From NCBI GenBank assembly GCA_026390635.1, contig JAPLFO010000158.1, positions 1 through 64,000 of the forward strand: 64,000 nucleotides of DNA, read 5' to 3'. Under the pieces are notes generated by a model that ran no database searches, was not told where the DNA came from, and worked only from the letters and a program-made list of their open reading frames with translations. The translations under genes were made by a program, and so were the position numbers. This document shows, piece after piece, positions 9,494-18,093 of this stretch; the first letter of the stretch is position 1, and each line of letters begins with the position of its first letter. This DNA comes from Ignavibacteriales bacterium (lineage in GTDB: Bacteria > Bacteroidota > Ignavibacteria > UBA10030 > UBA8401).

Positions 9494-11206
9494 TCAGCGC
9501 ATCAGAATCATTTTCTTGCTTTCGTTCACATTGCCGGAAGAGAGTGAATAGATATAGACGCCGGACGGGGCTGATTTTCCAAACGCATCCTGGCCATCCC
9601 ATGTGATTTCATGGTAACCGGCAGACTGCGATCCGGAGATGAGAGTCTTAACATGACGTCCCAGAATATCATAGACCGCCAGCGTTGTGTGCCCGGCGGA
9701 GAGAAGAGCGAAGGAGATTCTCGTTTCCGGATTGAATGGATTGGGATAGTTTTGCGAGAGTTGCGCCTTGTCAGGAACAATCGCACTCATATTCTTCTGG
9801 ACAGGGGATGCCGTGCCCAGCGTTCTTACAACGATATTATCAAAATATGCCGGCAGGCCTGTGGCGCTCTGCTGGAATGAATAAAGTCCAAAGCCGCCGG
9901 AAGTGTTGCGCGTTGATGTTGTATCAACAATAGGACATCCGGTCAACAGGACACCGTCAAAGAAGCACCAGAAACTTGTTTGTGCTGCGCTCGTGTTGCG
10001 GACCTCAATCCTCATCTTATGCCATCCATCGGTTGTCGGATAGCGACCAGGATTGTCGACACCCTTGAAATCTTTGCTGAAGAGCGGCAAGAAAGTATTG
10101 GGATCTGATTTCAGACCGGAGAGATTAATCCGATCGCTGACATCGAAATCGACACGCAGCTTATAGAAATCCCTCTTTGAGCTGTCGGCGTACACAACCA
10201 ATCCGGAATATGCTGAGAGAGCCTGATTGACATAGCAATAGACATCTGCTTCAATGGAATAATTTTTCAGGTTCAACGCCCCGGCGACTGACACCGCCGA
10301 TCCGGTGTATGAGCCATTGATATCCTGCAGCAATCCGACATAGTTTCCGCCGCCGGTGAGAGGTTTCGGTGCTGCGGACATCGGTTTTGCCTTGACGCTG
10401 TCTTCACCTGCGTAGTAGGTTCCCCATGCTGCCTTTGCTGTGCCAGTCTCAAAGTCTTCAGAAAATATAATATCTGTCGGAAGAGTTTTTACAACGATGT
10501 TGTCAAAATATGCCGGCAAGCCTGTGGCGCTCTGCTGGAATGAATAAAGCCCGAAGCCGCCGGAAGTATTGCGTGTTGATGATGAATCAATGATCGGGCA
10601 TCCTGCCAACAAAACTCCGTCAAAATAGCACCAGAAACTTGTCTCGTAGGCGTTGATGGTGCGAACTTCAATTTTCATCTTGTGCCATCCATCGGTTGTC
10701 GGATAGCGGCCAGGATTGTCGACACCCTTAAAATCTTTGCTGAAGAGCGGCAAGAAAGTATTGGGATCTGATTTCAGACCGGAGAGATTAATCCGATCGC
10801 TGACATCGAAATCGACACGCAGCTTATAGAAATCCTTCTTTGAGCTGTCGGCGTACACAACCAATCCGGACTATGCTGAGAGAGCCTGATTGACATAGCA
10901 ATACACATCTGCTTCAATGGAATAATTTTGCAGGTTCAACGCCCCGGCAGCTGACACCGCCGATCCGGTGTATGAGCCGTTGATATCCTGCAGCAATCCG
11001 ACATAGTTTCCGCCGCCGGTGAGAGGTTTCGGTGCTGCAGACATCGGTTTTGCCTTGACGCTGTCTTCACCTGCGTAGTAGGTTCCCCATGCGGCTTTTG
11101 CGGTGCCTGTCTCGAAATCTTCTGAAAAAACAACCGTCTGCGCTTCAGCAAGCCGAAGAAAGACGGAGAACATCAACACCAACAAAATGGTAAATGTCTT
11201 TTTCAT
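9494..11206 (-). pseudogene. Duplicated-domain T9SS cargo protein interrupted by an in-frame amber codon
   Basis: One reading frame of 571 codons encodes a signal peptide (about 1-22), two near-identical beta-sandwich domains of about 220 residues and a C-terminal T9SS type A sorting domain (YPNPFNPETRISF, then FlgD-like strands, ending KKMILMR). The frame is broken by TAG at 10871-10873, codon 112 of the N-terminal domain. The second domain has TAT (Tyr) at the equivalent codon inside the same context (QALSA-Y-SGLVVYADSS), so a single T-to-G change explains the stop. The domains resemble LamG/DUF1080-type concanavalin folds (SEDFETG..., WHKMKIEVR, FWCYFDGVLL, GGFGLYSF), which suggests carbohydrate or surface binding (inference). 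As sequenced, only a 111-residue fragment would be exported. It may be a real pseudogene, a readthrough gene or a base error. Confidence 0.85.
9809..11134 (-). repeat. Tandem duplication of a 663-bp coding unit (two copies)
   Basis: Copy 1 spans about 10472-11134 and copy 2 about 9809-10471. The period is exactly 663 bp (221 codons), measured from the shared segment at 11109 and 10446. The copies are nearly identical over most of their length and diverge mainly in a patch around 9975-10010 versus 10638-10673 and near the ends. The duplication looks recent or maintained by gene conversion. Such a repeat is also a classic assembly hazard, which matters for the amber codon in copy 1. Confidence 0.92.
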
Positions 11207-11465
11207 GTGACCCTCGTAGAAATGTTATGAAAAATGGGGATCGTCGTGATCCCGTAGGTGATTTTCTCAACAATTTGTTGACACTAACGGTTTTCTCAGA
11301 AGGGAATGTTGAAACAATTTCTCTCTATGAACCGGAAAAATCGTCTGAAATACTCTATAGTCGAGGACAACGGAAGTTACAGCCGGAGCACAGCGTGACT
11401 TCTCGATGAATGAACCCGCAGATACAACAGAAATGGATTGGGATGTGCTGAACAGTCATGATTTT

Positions 11466-11493
11466 AATATATTACAAAATTTTGGCTTGTCAA
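11466..11493 (-). promoter_or_regulatory. Sigma-70-like promoter upstream of the duplicated-domain cargo gene
   Basis: On the minus strand TTGACA (11488-11493) is followed after 16 nt by TATATT (11466-11471). Transcription would begin near 11459 and give a 5' leader of about 250 nt before the ATG at 11206. The rest of the 454-nt gap at 11207-11660 shows no other gene or repeat that I can support. Confidence 0.6.
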
Positions 11494-11660
11494 GTAACGG
11501 CGCAGAGATTTCAGGAAATTTAGTGGAAAAACCGGACGAGTTCACCACAATTCTTCGCAATTGTAAAGCTGAGTGGGCTCTATAATATATGGCGACGCGA
11601 CAAGTCCGACCACGTTGCCACTTGCCGAGGCCGGCCTATCTCTTTTTGCGCTTTGCTTGG

Positions 11661-12668
11661 CTATTTTTTGGGACCTAACCCAAGTGCGGAAATGTCCATT
11701 AAATAGAGTTTGAGTTTTCGTTCACCGGGTTTCGAATCTCGACCGGAGGAAAAAGCCAACAGCTTTCCGTCGGGAGAAATGGCGGGAAATCCGTCAAACG
11801 CATCGCTGAACGTCAAGCGCGTTTGCTCACCTGTTTTCAGGCTCATCAAAAATATTTCATAGTTGTGCGGCGGCAGTACCTTCACGAAAGCAAAATGCTC
11901 GCCGTCAGGAGCCGGGTACGGCGCCCAATTGGTTCCGGTGTCTGTCGTAATCCGCGTGAGTTGCGATCCATCGGACTTCAGCGTGAAAATGCTCATGGGC
12001 ATTCCGCGCTGGGCTTGATTCTTGATCTCCCATGCGCGACAGATGATTGTCTCGTTATCGATGAAGAACGATCCGCCTTCCTGCCACTCCGGAGTGAACG
12101 TGATCTGTTCCTGAGCACTGCCGTCGGGCCTCATCCTCCAGAGATCCAGTTTTCCGTCAATTTGCCGCGTGAAGAGGATCCATTTTCCATTCGGGGATAG
12201 TGATGCTTCCGCATCATAGCAGGTGTTCTTCGTGAGGCGCATCCGGTCACTGCCGTCGGGTTTGCAGGAATAGAGTTCCGCACCCTGCGGATAGTCTTTG
12301 GGATCGGAATAGTTCCCGCGTTTCATCTCCAGATTATCTCTCGTCGACGTGAAGATCAGACGTTTTCCATCAGGAAAATAATAAGAACAGGCATCTTCGC
12401 CGAGGTGATTAATACAGACGAGGTCCTTGCCATCGATGCCAATGGTGTACACCTGATGGACGGTGTCGTTGCCGTATTTTGCGTTGCCTATCAAACGTTT
12501 CCCATCCGGCGAAAAATAGAACTCGGCGCCTTCATCCATGTTCGGCACCATCCAGGTTCTGAATTCTTTTTGCTCTGTGGGTTGGGTCTTCGTCTCTTGT
12601 CCCGGGACGCTCAACGCCGCAAACATCGCGACCATGGCGCAAACGCGATCAGTTCTTCCTGATGGCAA
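11661..12668 (-). CDS. Exported TolB-like beta-propeller (PD40/WD40-type) protein
   Basis: A protein of about 335 residues made almost entirely of TolB/PD40 repeats. Recurrent segments include FYFSPDGKRLIGNAKYG, YYFPDGKRLIFTS, SLSPNGKWILFTR, PYPAPDGEHFAFVKV and AISPDGKLLAFSS. They should form a six-bladed propeller. The frame stays open to 12812, but a strong promoter at 12688-12716 would start transcription near 12681, so the upstream codons cannot be the start. I chose the TTG at 12668, which gives a signal peptide (RTDRVCAMVAMFAALSV). ATG at 12635 is the alternative; neither has a clear ribosome site. It is a single-gene unit. The role is unknown; these proteins may bind partners in the periplasm. 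Confidence 0.82.
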   Translation of the reverse strand: MPSGRTDRVCAMVAMFAALSVPGQETKTQPTEQKEFRTWMVPNMDEGAEFYFSPDGKRLIGNAKYGNDTVHQVYTIGIDGKDLVCINHLGEDACSYYFPDGKRLIFTSTRDNLEMKRGNYSDPKDYPQGAELYSCKPDGSDRMRLTKNTCYDAEASLSPNGKWILFTRQIDGKLDLWRMRPDGSAQEQITFTPEWQEGGSFFIDNETIICRAWEIKNQAQRGMPMSIFTLKSDGSQLTRITTDTGTNWAPYPAPDGEHFAFVKVLPPHNYEIFLMSLKTGEQTRLTFSDAFDGFPAISPDGKLLAFSSGRDSKPGERKLKLYLMDISALGLGPKK

Positions 12669-12687
12669 GTTACTGGTGCGGATGAGA

Positions 12688-12716
12688 AAGATACTCCTTG
12701 TCTCAGAGTATGTCAA
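12688..12716 (-). promoter_or_regulatory. Sigma-70-like promoter of the TolB-like gene
   Basis: On the minus strand TTGACA (12711-12716) is followed after 17 nt by TATCTT (12688-12693). The predicted start near 12681 leaves only a short leader before the TTG at 12668. This decides the gene start against the longer open frame. Confidence 0.72.
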
Positions 12717-12764
12717 TTGAAAAAGAGGGAAAAGACCCGGAAATGATTTTCTATCATTTTGTTT

Positions 12765-12851
12765 TTGACCATTGGTCAATCGTTCGTAATCAAGAAGGCC
12801 AACCCGCAGCAACAGACTGCAAACGTGAGAAGAGTGTTAACCAATGGTCAA
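12765..12851. promoter_or_regulatory. Two matching palindromic operator-like sites
   Basis: A perfect 15-bp palindrome around one central base, TTGACCATTGGTCAA, lies at 12765-12779. A second copy, TTAACCAATGGTCAA at 12837-12851, is the reverse complement of the first with one mismatch. They are 72 bp apart, upstream of the TolB-like promoter and downstream of rdgB. The symmetry and repetition suggest binding of a dimeric regulator, for example TetR-like (inference). Apart from these sites and the adjacent promoter, I see nothing in the 12717-13094 gap. Confidence 0.55.
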
Positions 12852-13094
12852 TCCGATTCTGCCCAATTGAGAAATTCAGGCGGGCAAACATATCCCGATG
12901 CCGGTGCCGACTTCTATCGAAAAGAGACGGTCCATTGCGGCGTCGTGGAACGTATTGCGCATGGTCGGCTCCCGGGAAGAAGAAACATTCGGCTCATGAA
13001 AATACAGATGCACTGCTTGAGATGGAGTATTGCACTGCCGAAGGGGAGCACACTAAAGATGGTTCGCGACGGAGACCGCCTCCCAGCATTCAGA

Positions 13095-13691
13095 CTACAG
13101 CAGCATTCCTTTCAACATATCAGCCGCTTGGACAAAAGCGCGCGCCCGGTGACTGATAATATTTTTTTCTTCCGCAGTAAGTTCTGCGTAGGTTCTATCG
13201 TACCCCGCGGGAACAAACAATGGATCATAACCAAATCCCCCGCTTCCCCGTGCTGATTCGCGTATGAAGCCGTCGATCTGGCCCTCGGCGGTTTTTTCGA
13301 TACCCTTGCCGACAATTGCCACGGCACAGCGGAATCGCGCATTGCGCCGACGGGGCGGAACTCCGTTCATGGCCTGCAATAGTTTGGTATTGTTGTCTGC
13401 ATACGTCGCCTCCGGACCGGCATAGCGGGCCGAGAACACCCCAGGCTGCAGCGCAAGATAGAAGACTTCCAAACCCGTATCATCTGCCACCGTCAGAAGT
13501 CCCGTCTCCTTATACCCCGCATGAGCCTTGAGCAGTGCGTTTCCCTGCAGCGTCGGGGCGTCTTCCTCAACCTTCGGGAAATTTGTATAATCGTTGATGG
13601 TTGTGATTTCCAATCCGGGAATCGCCGGTTGTAAAATGGCAGAAATCTCTTCGATCTTGTGACGATTATTTGTTGCCAGAAATATTTTCAC
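13095..13691 (-). CDS. rdgB: XTP/dITP diphosphatase (RdgB/HAM1 family)
   Basis: A 198-residue house-cleaning nucleotide pyrophosphatase that hydrolyses dITP, XTP and ITP to monophosphates so they are not built into DNA or RNA. The N-terminus MKIFLATNNRHKIEEI is the family signature. It also shows LTVADDTGLEV, SARYAGPEATYADNN, and the C-terminal GGFGYDPLFVPAGY and KNIISHRARA segments. The length is normal. The start is GTG at 13691 with AAGGAG 6 nt upstream. It lies 41 nt downstream of the carbonic anhydrase gene on the same strand. Cytoplasmic. Confidence 0.96.
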   Translation of the reverse strand: MKIFLATNNRHKIEEISAILQPAIPGLEITTINDYTNFPKVEEDAPTLQGNALLKAHAGYKETGLLTVADDTGLEVFYLALQPGVFSARYAGPEATYADNNTKLLQAMNGVPPRRRNARFRCAVAIVGKGIEKTAEGQIDGFIRESARGSGGFGYDPLFVPAGYDRTYAELTAEEKNIISHRARAFVQAADMLKGMLL

Positions 13692-13732
13692 TCATGCTCC
13701 TTGCTTCTGATCGGGACGTTTGTTCTTGTTCC

Positions 13733-14308
13733 TCATCGCGCAGCGGGCGGAGCGACGCTATCTTTCCTTTCTTCGATAAGATAGAGTCGGTTATCTTCGA
13801 CGCGATACATCATCGGAGCCACGGAAATTTTCTGGTATCGGAGACGGAGTCTCTCAACTTCGTTCAAAATGAAATCAACCTCGTTGCCAATTTCGAACAT
13901 GGGAGCGTAGTGATGGAAGTGCTCTTCTGCCTGTTCCGGCTGCCATCCCGCATTCTCGACCAATCCCCGTACGAACTCTTCTTTTCGCGCTATCAGATTA
14001 ACCATGGCACATTGCGTGTGTCCGATGAGAGCAATGGAATGGACGCCACCGACTCCAATCGCGTACGAGACCTTAAACTCGCTGTATCGCAGGTTCGCGC
14101 CTCCGGACCGTATGATGAACGCAAAGTTGTCGGGTATATGAAGATGCTTCCGATTATCCATACACATTCCGATGAGCAACCGGGCAGCTGCGTACGATTC
14201 ATAGGCTCTTCCAAGATTATGATATTCGAGCAGGAGCCCGATTGGCGTCTCCCGATACTTGGGGGGAACGTCCCCGATAGATTCTATTGGAAGCAGTCTC
14301 TTCTCCAA
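13733..14308 (-). CDS. Beta-class carbonic anhydrase-like protein
   Basis: A 191-residue protein carrying the zinc site of beta-carbonic anhydrases: Cys49-x-Asp51-x-Arg53 in MCMDNRK, and His97-x-x-Cys100 in GHTQC. The Asp/Arg dyad is intact, and the segment FAFIIRSGGANL matches the family's strand before the second ligand pair. It should interconvert CO2 and bicarbonate in the cytoplasm, although some members of this subfamily have other or unknown activity. The start is TTG at 14308, chosen because AGGTGA lies 3-6 nt before it. The 167-nt gap to guaD contains only a weak palindromic patch (about 14399-14460). Confidence 0.86.
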   Translation of the reverse strand: MEKRLLPIESIGDVPPKYRETPIGLLLEYHNLGRAYESYAAARLLIGMCMDNRKHLHIPDNFAFIIRSGGANLRYSEFKVSYAIGVGGVHSIALIGHTQCAMVNLIARKEEFVRGLVENAGWQPEQAEEHFHHYAPMFEIGNEVDFILNEVERLRLRYQKISVAPMMYRVEDNRLYLIEERKDSVAPPAAR

Positions 14309-14475
14309 TTCGTCACCTTTCTTGAAGCAGTACCCAAACCTTGTTTCAGTTATTGCTGAAAAACGAAGCTGATCTGAGACTGAATCGAATTTTATCGAAG
14401 TGTCACCTCGGACGTCATGGTGAGCCCAGCCGAACCACGCCCGGTGACCGTCGAACCAGGAGGCCGACAGGTCCC

Positions 14476-14943
14476 TCAGTAGCGGATTTTGTCCTTCATT
14501 GCGATCCAGTCTCGGAAAGCGGCAGCGGCAGCTTCGTCTTCAACGCGGATCATCGGGATCTTTCTGTCCGCATTGTTCTTCCGGATCTCTTCATAGATGA
14601 AGAGATCATCAAATCCGATGTGCGCCGCATCATCCCTCGTATTCGCAAAGTACACATGATCCGGACGAGCCCAGTAGATGGCACCCAGGCACATCGGACA
14701 CGGTTCGCAGGATGTGTACAGATCGCATCCGGTCAACTGATAGCTGTCTAGGACCGTGCACGCTTCGCGAATGGCAATCACTTCGGCATGAGCAGTCGGA
14801 TCGTTTGACGAAGTGACCTTATTCGTTCCGCGCGCAATAATCTTCCCGTCTTTGACGATGACGGCGGCAAAAGGGCCGCCGTTTTTTTCTTTGATATTTG
14901 CTCTGGAAAGTTCTCCGGCTTCCCTCATAAACTCCTTCTTCAT
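14476..14943 (-). CDS. guaD: Guanine deaminase (cytidine deaminase-fold)
   Basis: A 155-residue zinc deaminase that converts guanine to xanthine. Zinc ligands are His52, Cys82 and Cys85 and the proton shuttle is Glu54 (AHAEV ... PCPMC). The sequence resembles Bacillus GuaD rather than tRNA deaminase TadA, with NDPTAHAE, LYTSCEPCPMCLGAIYWARP and the GFDD-IYEEI stretch. The C-terminal tail contributes to the active site in GuaD. The ATG overlaps the radA stop by 4 nt, so the two genes are probably co-translated. Specificity is inferred from similarity. Confidence 0.88.
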   Translation of the reverse strand: MKKEFMREAGELSRANIKEKNGGPFAAVIVKDGKIIARGTNKVTSSNDPTAHAEVIAIREACTVLDSYQLTGCDLYTSCEPCPMCLGAIYWARPDHVYFANTRDDAAHIGFDDLFIYEEIRKNNADRKIPMIRVEDEAAAAAFRDWIAMKDKIRY

Positions 14944-16298
14944 CCAATCAGTTCCTTTATTGCTTGTTGAACCGTTTCCACACCAATGACGGAAATTCCG
15001 TCGCTGCGTTTCACATGCTTCAGATTGTTTTTCGGAACGAGAACCCTTTTGAATCCGAGCTTCGCCGCTTCCTGCACCCGCTTTTCGCTGTGCGTGATCG
15101 TCCGGATTTCACCTCCCAGACCGATCTCTCCCAGCACCACGGTCTGTGAGTCCACCGGCACATCGCGCAACGACGATGCAATTGCGGCGGCAACTCCGAT
15201 ATCGACTGCCGGTTCGTCGATCCGAATCCCGCCGGCGATATTGACAAAAACATCCTGTGTGCCGAGTTGCAGCCCAACGCGCTTCTCCAGAACTGCCAGC
15301 AGCATTTGCAGCCGGCGCAGATCAAATCCCGTTGCAGTGCGCTGCGGCAAACCATAGTTCGTCGTACTCACAAGCGCCTGCACTTCGATAAGAATGGGAC
15401 GCGTACCTTCCATGCTCGAGACAATCGCCGACCCGGAAGAACCGTACGACCGTTCTGAGAGAAACACTTCCGACGGATTGGCAACCTCGTGCATGCCATC
15501 GTCATGCATTTCGAAAATACCGATCTCATTCGTCGAACCAAAACGATTTTTAATCGCCCGGAGGATACGATACGAATAATGCCGTTCGCCTTCGAATTGA
15601 AGGACTGTATCGACCATGTGTTCGATCACGCGCGGTCCGGCGATGGATCCATCTTTCGTGACGTGGCCGATCAGAATCAATGGAATGTTTTTCGACTTTG
15701 CCAAACGCGTGAGCAGCGAGGTTGCTTCGCGTACCTGACCGACACTGCCGGGTGCACTTTCCAGGTCCGGGCGGTACATCGTCTGAATCGAATCCACAAT
15801 CACCAGATCCGGATTGCCGTTTTCAATCACGTCCCCGATTAATTCAAGATTTGTCTCCGGAAGAAGAAAGAGCGAATCCGATACCCGTCCCAATCGCTCT
15901 GCACGAAGCTTGACCTGCTGCAACGACTCCTCACCGGTGATGTACAGGACATTCTTCGATTTCAGATGCAGGCCGACCTGCATCATCAGCGTGGACTTGC
16001 CAATGCCGGGATCTCCGCCCAGCAACACAACCGATCCCGCAACGATACCGCCGCCCAACACGCGGTCAAACTCGGCGATGCCGGTGGGACATCGCACGTC
16101 GGCGATGCTGTTCACGTCCTTCAATGCGACCGGCGCCACCTTCGACGGAATGCCGCCGGACTTGCGCGCTATCTTTGCCGGAACCGGCGCCTCCTCGACA
16201 AAAGAATTCCACTCATTGCAGTTCGGGCATTTGCCGGTCCACCGTGGCGAAATGTATCCGCAGGATTGACAGACATATTTGGGCATCGCTTTGGCCAC
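14940..16298 (-). CDS. radA: DNA repair protein RadA (Sms)
   Basis: A 452-residue RecA-like ATPase that helps branch migration and processing of recombination intermediates. It has an N-terminal four-cysteine zinc finger (Cys10, Cys13, Cys24, Cys27), a Walker A GGDPGIGKST, the RadA-specific KNRFG motif, and a C-terminal Lon-like domain (DVFVNIAGGIR ... DIGVAAAIASS). The start is GTG at 16298, 3 nt after the dctM stop; an ATG at 16286 is the alternative. Nothing is missing. Its place between a TRAP operon and guaD seems to be simple co-transcription. Confidence 0.97.
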   Translation of the reverse strand: MAKAMPKYVCQSCGYISPRWTGKCPNCNEWNSFVEEAPVPAKIARKSGGIPSKVAPVALKDVNSIADVRCPTGIAEFDRVLGGGIVAGSVVLLGGDPGIGKSTLMMQVGLHLKSKNVLYITGEESLQQVKLRAERLGRVSDSLFLLPETNLELIGDVIENGNPDLVIVDSIQTMYRPDLESAPGSVGQVREATSLLTRLAKSKNIPLILIGHVTKDGSIAGPRVIEHMVDTVLQFEGERHYSYRILRAIKNRFGSTNEIGIFEMHDDGMHEVANPSEVFLSERSYGSSGSAIVSSMEGTRPILIEVQALVSTTNYGLPQRTATGFDLRRLQMLLAVLEKRVGLQLGTQDVFVNIAGGIRIDEPAVDIGVAAAIASSLRDVPVDSQTVVLGEIGLGGEIRTITHSEKRVQEAAKLGFKRVLVPKNNLKHVKRSDGISVIGVETVQQAIKELIG

Positions 16299-16301
16299 TT
16301 C

Positions 16302-17582
16302 TTACTGAACTCCCAGTAAATGGATTAATCCGAGACTCAATTCCGGCACATAGGTGATCACCATCAGCGCGACCAGAAGGATTGCAATGAATGGAAGCGT
16401 TGCGAGCGTCACCTTTCCGACTGATTTTTCAAAGCGAAAGCTGGAGATGAAGAGATTCAATCCCACCGGCGGGGTCAGATATCCGATCTCCAGGTTTGCG
16501 AGGAAAATAATTCCAAGATGAACCGGATCGACGCCGTACTGTTTCGCAATCGGAATGATCAACGGCACCACCACAATAATGGCCGAGAAAATATCCATCA
16601 TCATTCCGACGATGATCAGGAAGAGATTCAAAATCATCAGAAAAAGGAATTTGCTTGTGATGACATCCTTCACCATCTCAAACAGATGTTGCGGCACCTG
16701 CTGATCGATAAGGTACGATGTCAATCCCATCGCCGTTGCAAGGATCATCAGGATGGCACCCACCAGCACCATGCTCTCCTTCATCACGCGCGGCACATCG
16801 GTGAATAGTGCGAGATCCCGATAGACAAACACTTCGACTACCAGGACGTAGAATGCCGTCACCGCCGCCGCCTCTGTTGCAGTGATGATGCCGCCATATA
16901 TTCCACCGATAATGAGAAATGGAAGCGGAATTTCCCACGCTGCATCCCTGACCGCTTTGCGTACTCTCGGCCATTCAAATGCATGCCGCTGCACATGCGC
17001 TGAGAATCCCTGACGGACGGCGTACAACGAAAGAATGATCACCAACAATATTCCCGGAATAATTCCCGCAAGGAACAACTGGCTGATCGATACTTCGGAG
17101 ACGATGCCGTACAGAATGATAGGCAGGCTCGGGGGAAACAGCAGGCCGAGACTTCCCGACGTCGTCACCAATCCAAGCGAAAAATTCTCGGAATATTTTT
17201 CGGAGATCAAAATCGGATACACCAGACCGCCGAGCGCGACAATGGTGATGCCGGAGCCTCCTGTGAAAGCGGTGAACATCGCGCATGCTGCCAGCACGAC
17301 AATCGCGAGTCCGCCCGGCAGCCAGCCGATCAACGCCTGTGTCAATTCGACAAGCCGGCGCGGTGTTTTGCTTTCGGCAAGCATGTAACCGGCAAATGTG
17401 AACAGAGGGATTGCCAATAACACCGGTTGACTTGCCAGACGGTAGAGTTCTGCGATGGCGTTGGCCGACGGAATATCCTGCGAGGAAAAACCATAGAGAG
17501 CAATAGAGGCGATGATAGTAAAGAGCGGAGCGCCGAACAACATCAACAGGAGAAAAGCTGCAACGATCACAAGAAAGGGCAT
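16302..17582 (-). CDS. dctM: TRAP transporter large permease (DctM family)
   Basis: A 426-residue inner-membrane protein with about twelve hydrophobic segments. It is the ion-coupled translocation subunit of a tripartite ATP-independent periplasmic transporter. Family segments include FTAFTGGSGITIVALGGLVYP, GSLGLLFPPSLPIILYGI and IGYLTPPVGLNLF. It works with the small permease encoded 1 nt upstream and the binding protein beyond. The length is typical. The substrate is an organic acid or similar solute and cannot be read from the sequence. Confidence 0.95.
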   Translation of the reverse strand: MPFLVIVAAFLLLMLFGAPLFTIIASIALYGFSSQDIPSANAIAELYRLASQPVLLAIPLFTFAGYMLAESKTPRRLVELTQALIGWLPGGLAIVVLAACAMFTAFTGGSGITIVALGGLVYPILISEKYSENFSLGLVTTSGSLGLLFPPSLPIILYGIVSEVSISQLFLAGIIPGILLVIILSLYAVRQGFSAHVQRHAFEWPRVRKAVRDAAWEIPLPFLIIGGIYGGIITATEAAAVTAFYVLVVEVFVYRDLALFTDVPRVMKESMVLVGAILMILATAMGLTSYLIDQQVPQHLFEMVKDVITSKFLFLMILNLFLIIVGMMMDIFSAIIVVVPLIIPIAKQYGVDPVHLGIIFLANLEIGYLTPPVGLNLFISSFRFEKSVGKVTLATLPFIAILLVALMVITYVPELSLGLIHLLGVQ

Positions 17583-17583
17583 C

Positions 17584-18093
17584 TTATGCGCTCGCTTTCA
17601 GCGACCAATTGCCGCGGACAATTTCTGCCACGCGTTCCAGGGCCAGCACAATAAAACGAAATGCCATCAATCCATAGCCGACTGGAATAATCGTCATGAA
17701 ATACCAGGTGGGAATTCTGTTCACGAGCATCGTCGGATATTCCATTTCCGACTTTAAAAAGCTCCAGCCGGCACTCAGGAGGAGATAGCACACGAAGGCC
17801 GCGAACAGCGACGTGAACACCGACAGAATCTTCTGCGCCTTCTCAGGAATGAATTTTGTAAAGAAATCCACTTTGATGTGCCGGTCCTCGCCGGTGGCCA
17901 GCATCGCCCCGAGAAAACCAAGCCAGAGAACGAGATGGCGCAGAAACACGTCGCCCCATTCGATACTCGTCCCGAAAATATTGCGCAGGACGAGTTGTCC
18001 GAATGACATGATGACCATCGCACTCAGCGCCGTCACGAGAAACCACCCTGCTATTGCAGCCAGCCCGCGATCGATTGCACGAAGAAATCTCAT
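17584..18093 (-). CDS. dctQ: TRAP transporter small permease (DctQ family)
   Basis: A 169-residue protein with four predicted membrane helices (about 12-35, 48-65, 88-110 and 125-150). It is the small membrane subunit of the TRAP transporter and pairs with DctM. The segment GTSIEWGDVFLRHLVLWLGFLGA is typical of DctQ. It overlaps the dctP stop by 4 nt (ATGA) and is followed by dctM after 1 nt, so all three are translated from one message. Confidence 0.93.
   Translation of the reverse strand: MRFLRAIDRGLAAIAGWFLVTALSAMVIMSFGQLVLRNIFGTSIEWGDVFLRHLVLWLGFLGAMLATGEDRHIKVDFFTKFIPEKAQKILSVFTSLFAAFVCYLLLSAGWSFLKSEMEYPTMLVNRIPTWYFMTIIPVGYGLMAFRFIVLALERVAEIVRGNWSLKASA

Noticed and set aside
10871-10873. 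TAG as a recoded pyrrolysine or readthrough codon
   Set aside because: The near-identical second copy has TAT at this site, so a point change is simpler; no context element for recoding was seen.
9809-11134. CRISPR-like or satellite repeat array
   Set aside because: There are only two long copies, and both are in-frame coding domains; no short direct repeats with regular spacers occur in the window.
14399-14460. Possible REP-like palindrome in the guaD to carbonic anhydrase gap
   Set aside because: The complementary parts (TCATGGTGAGCC and CGGTGACC-type words) are short and imperfect, and no second copy was seen in the window.
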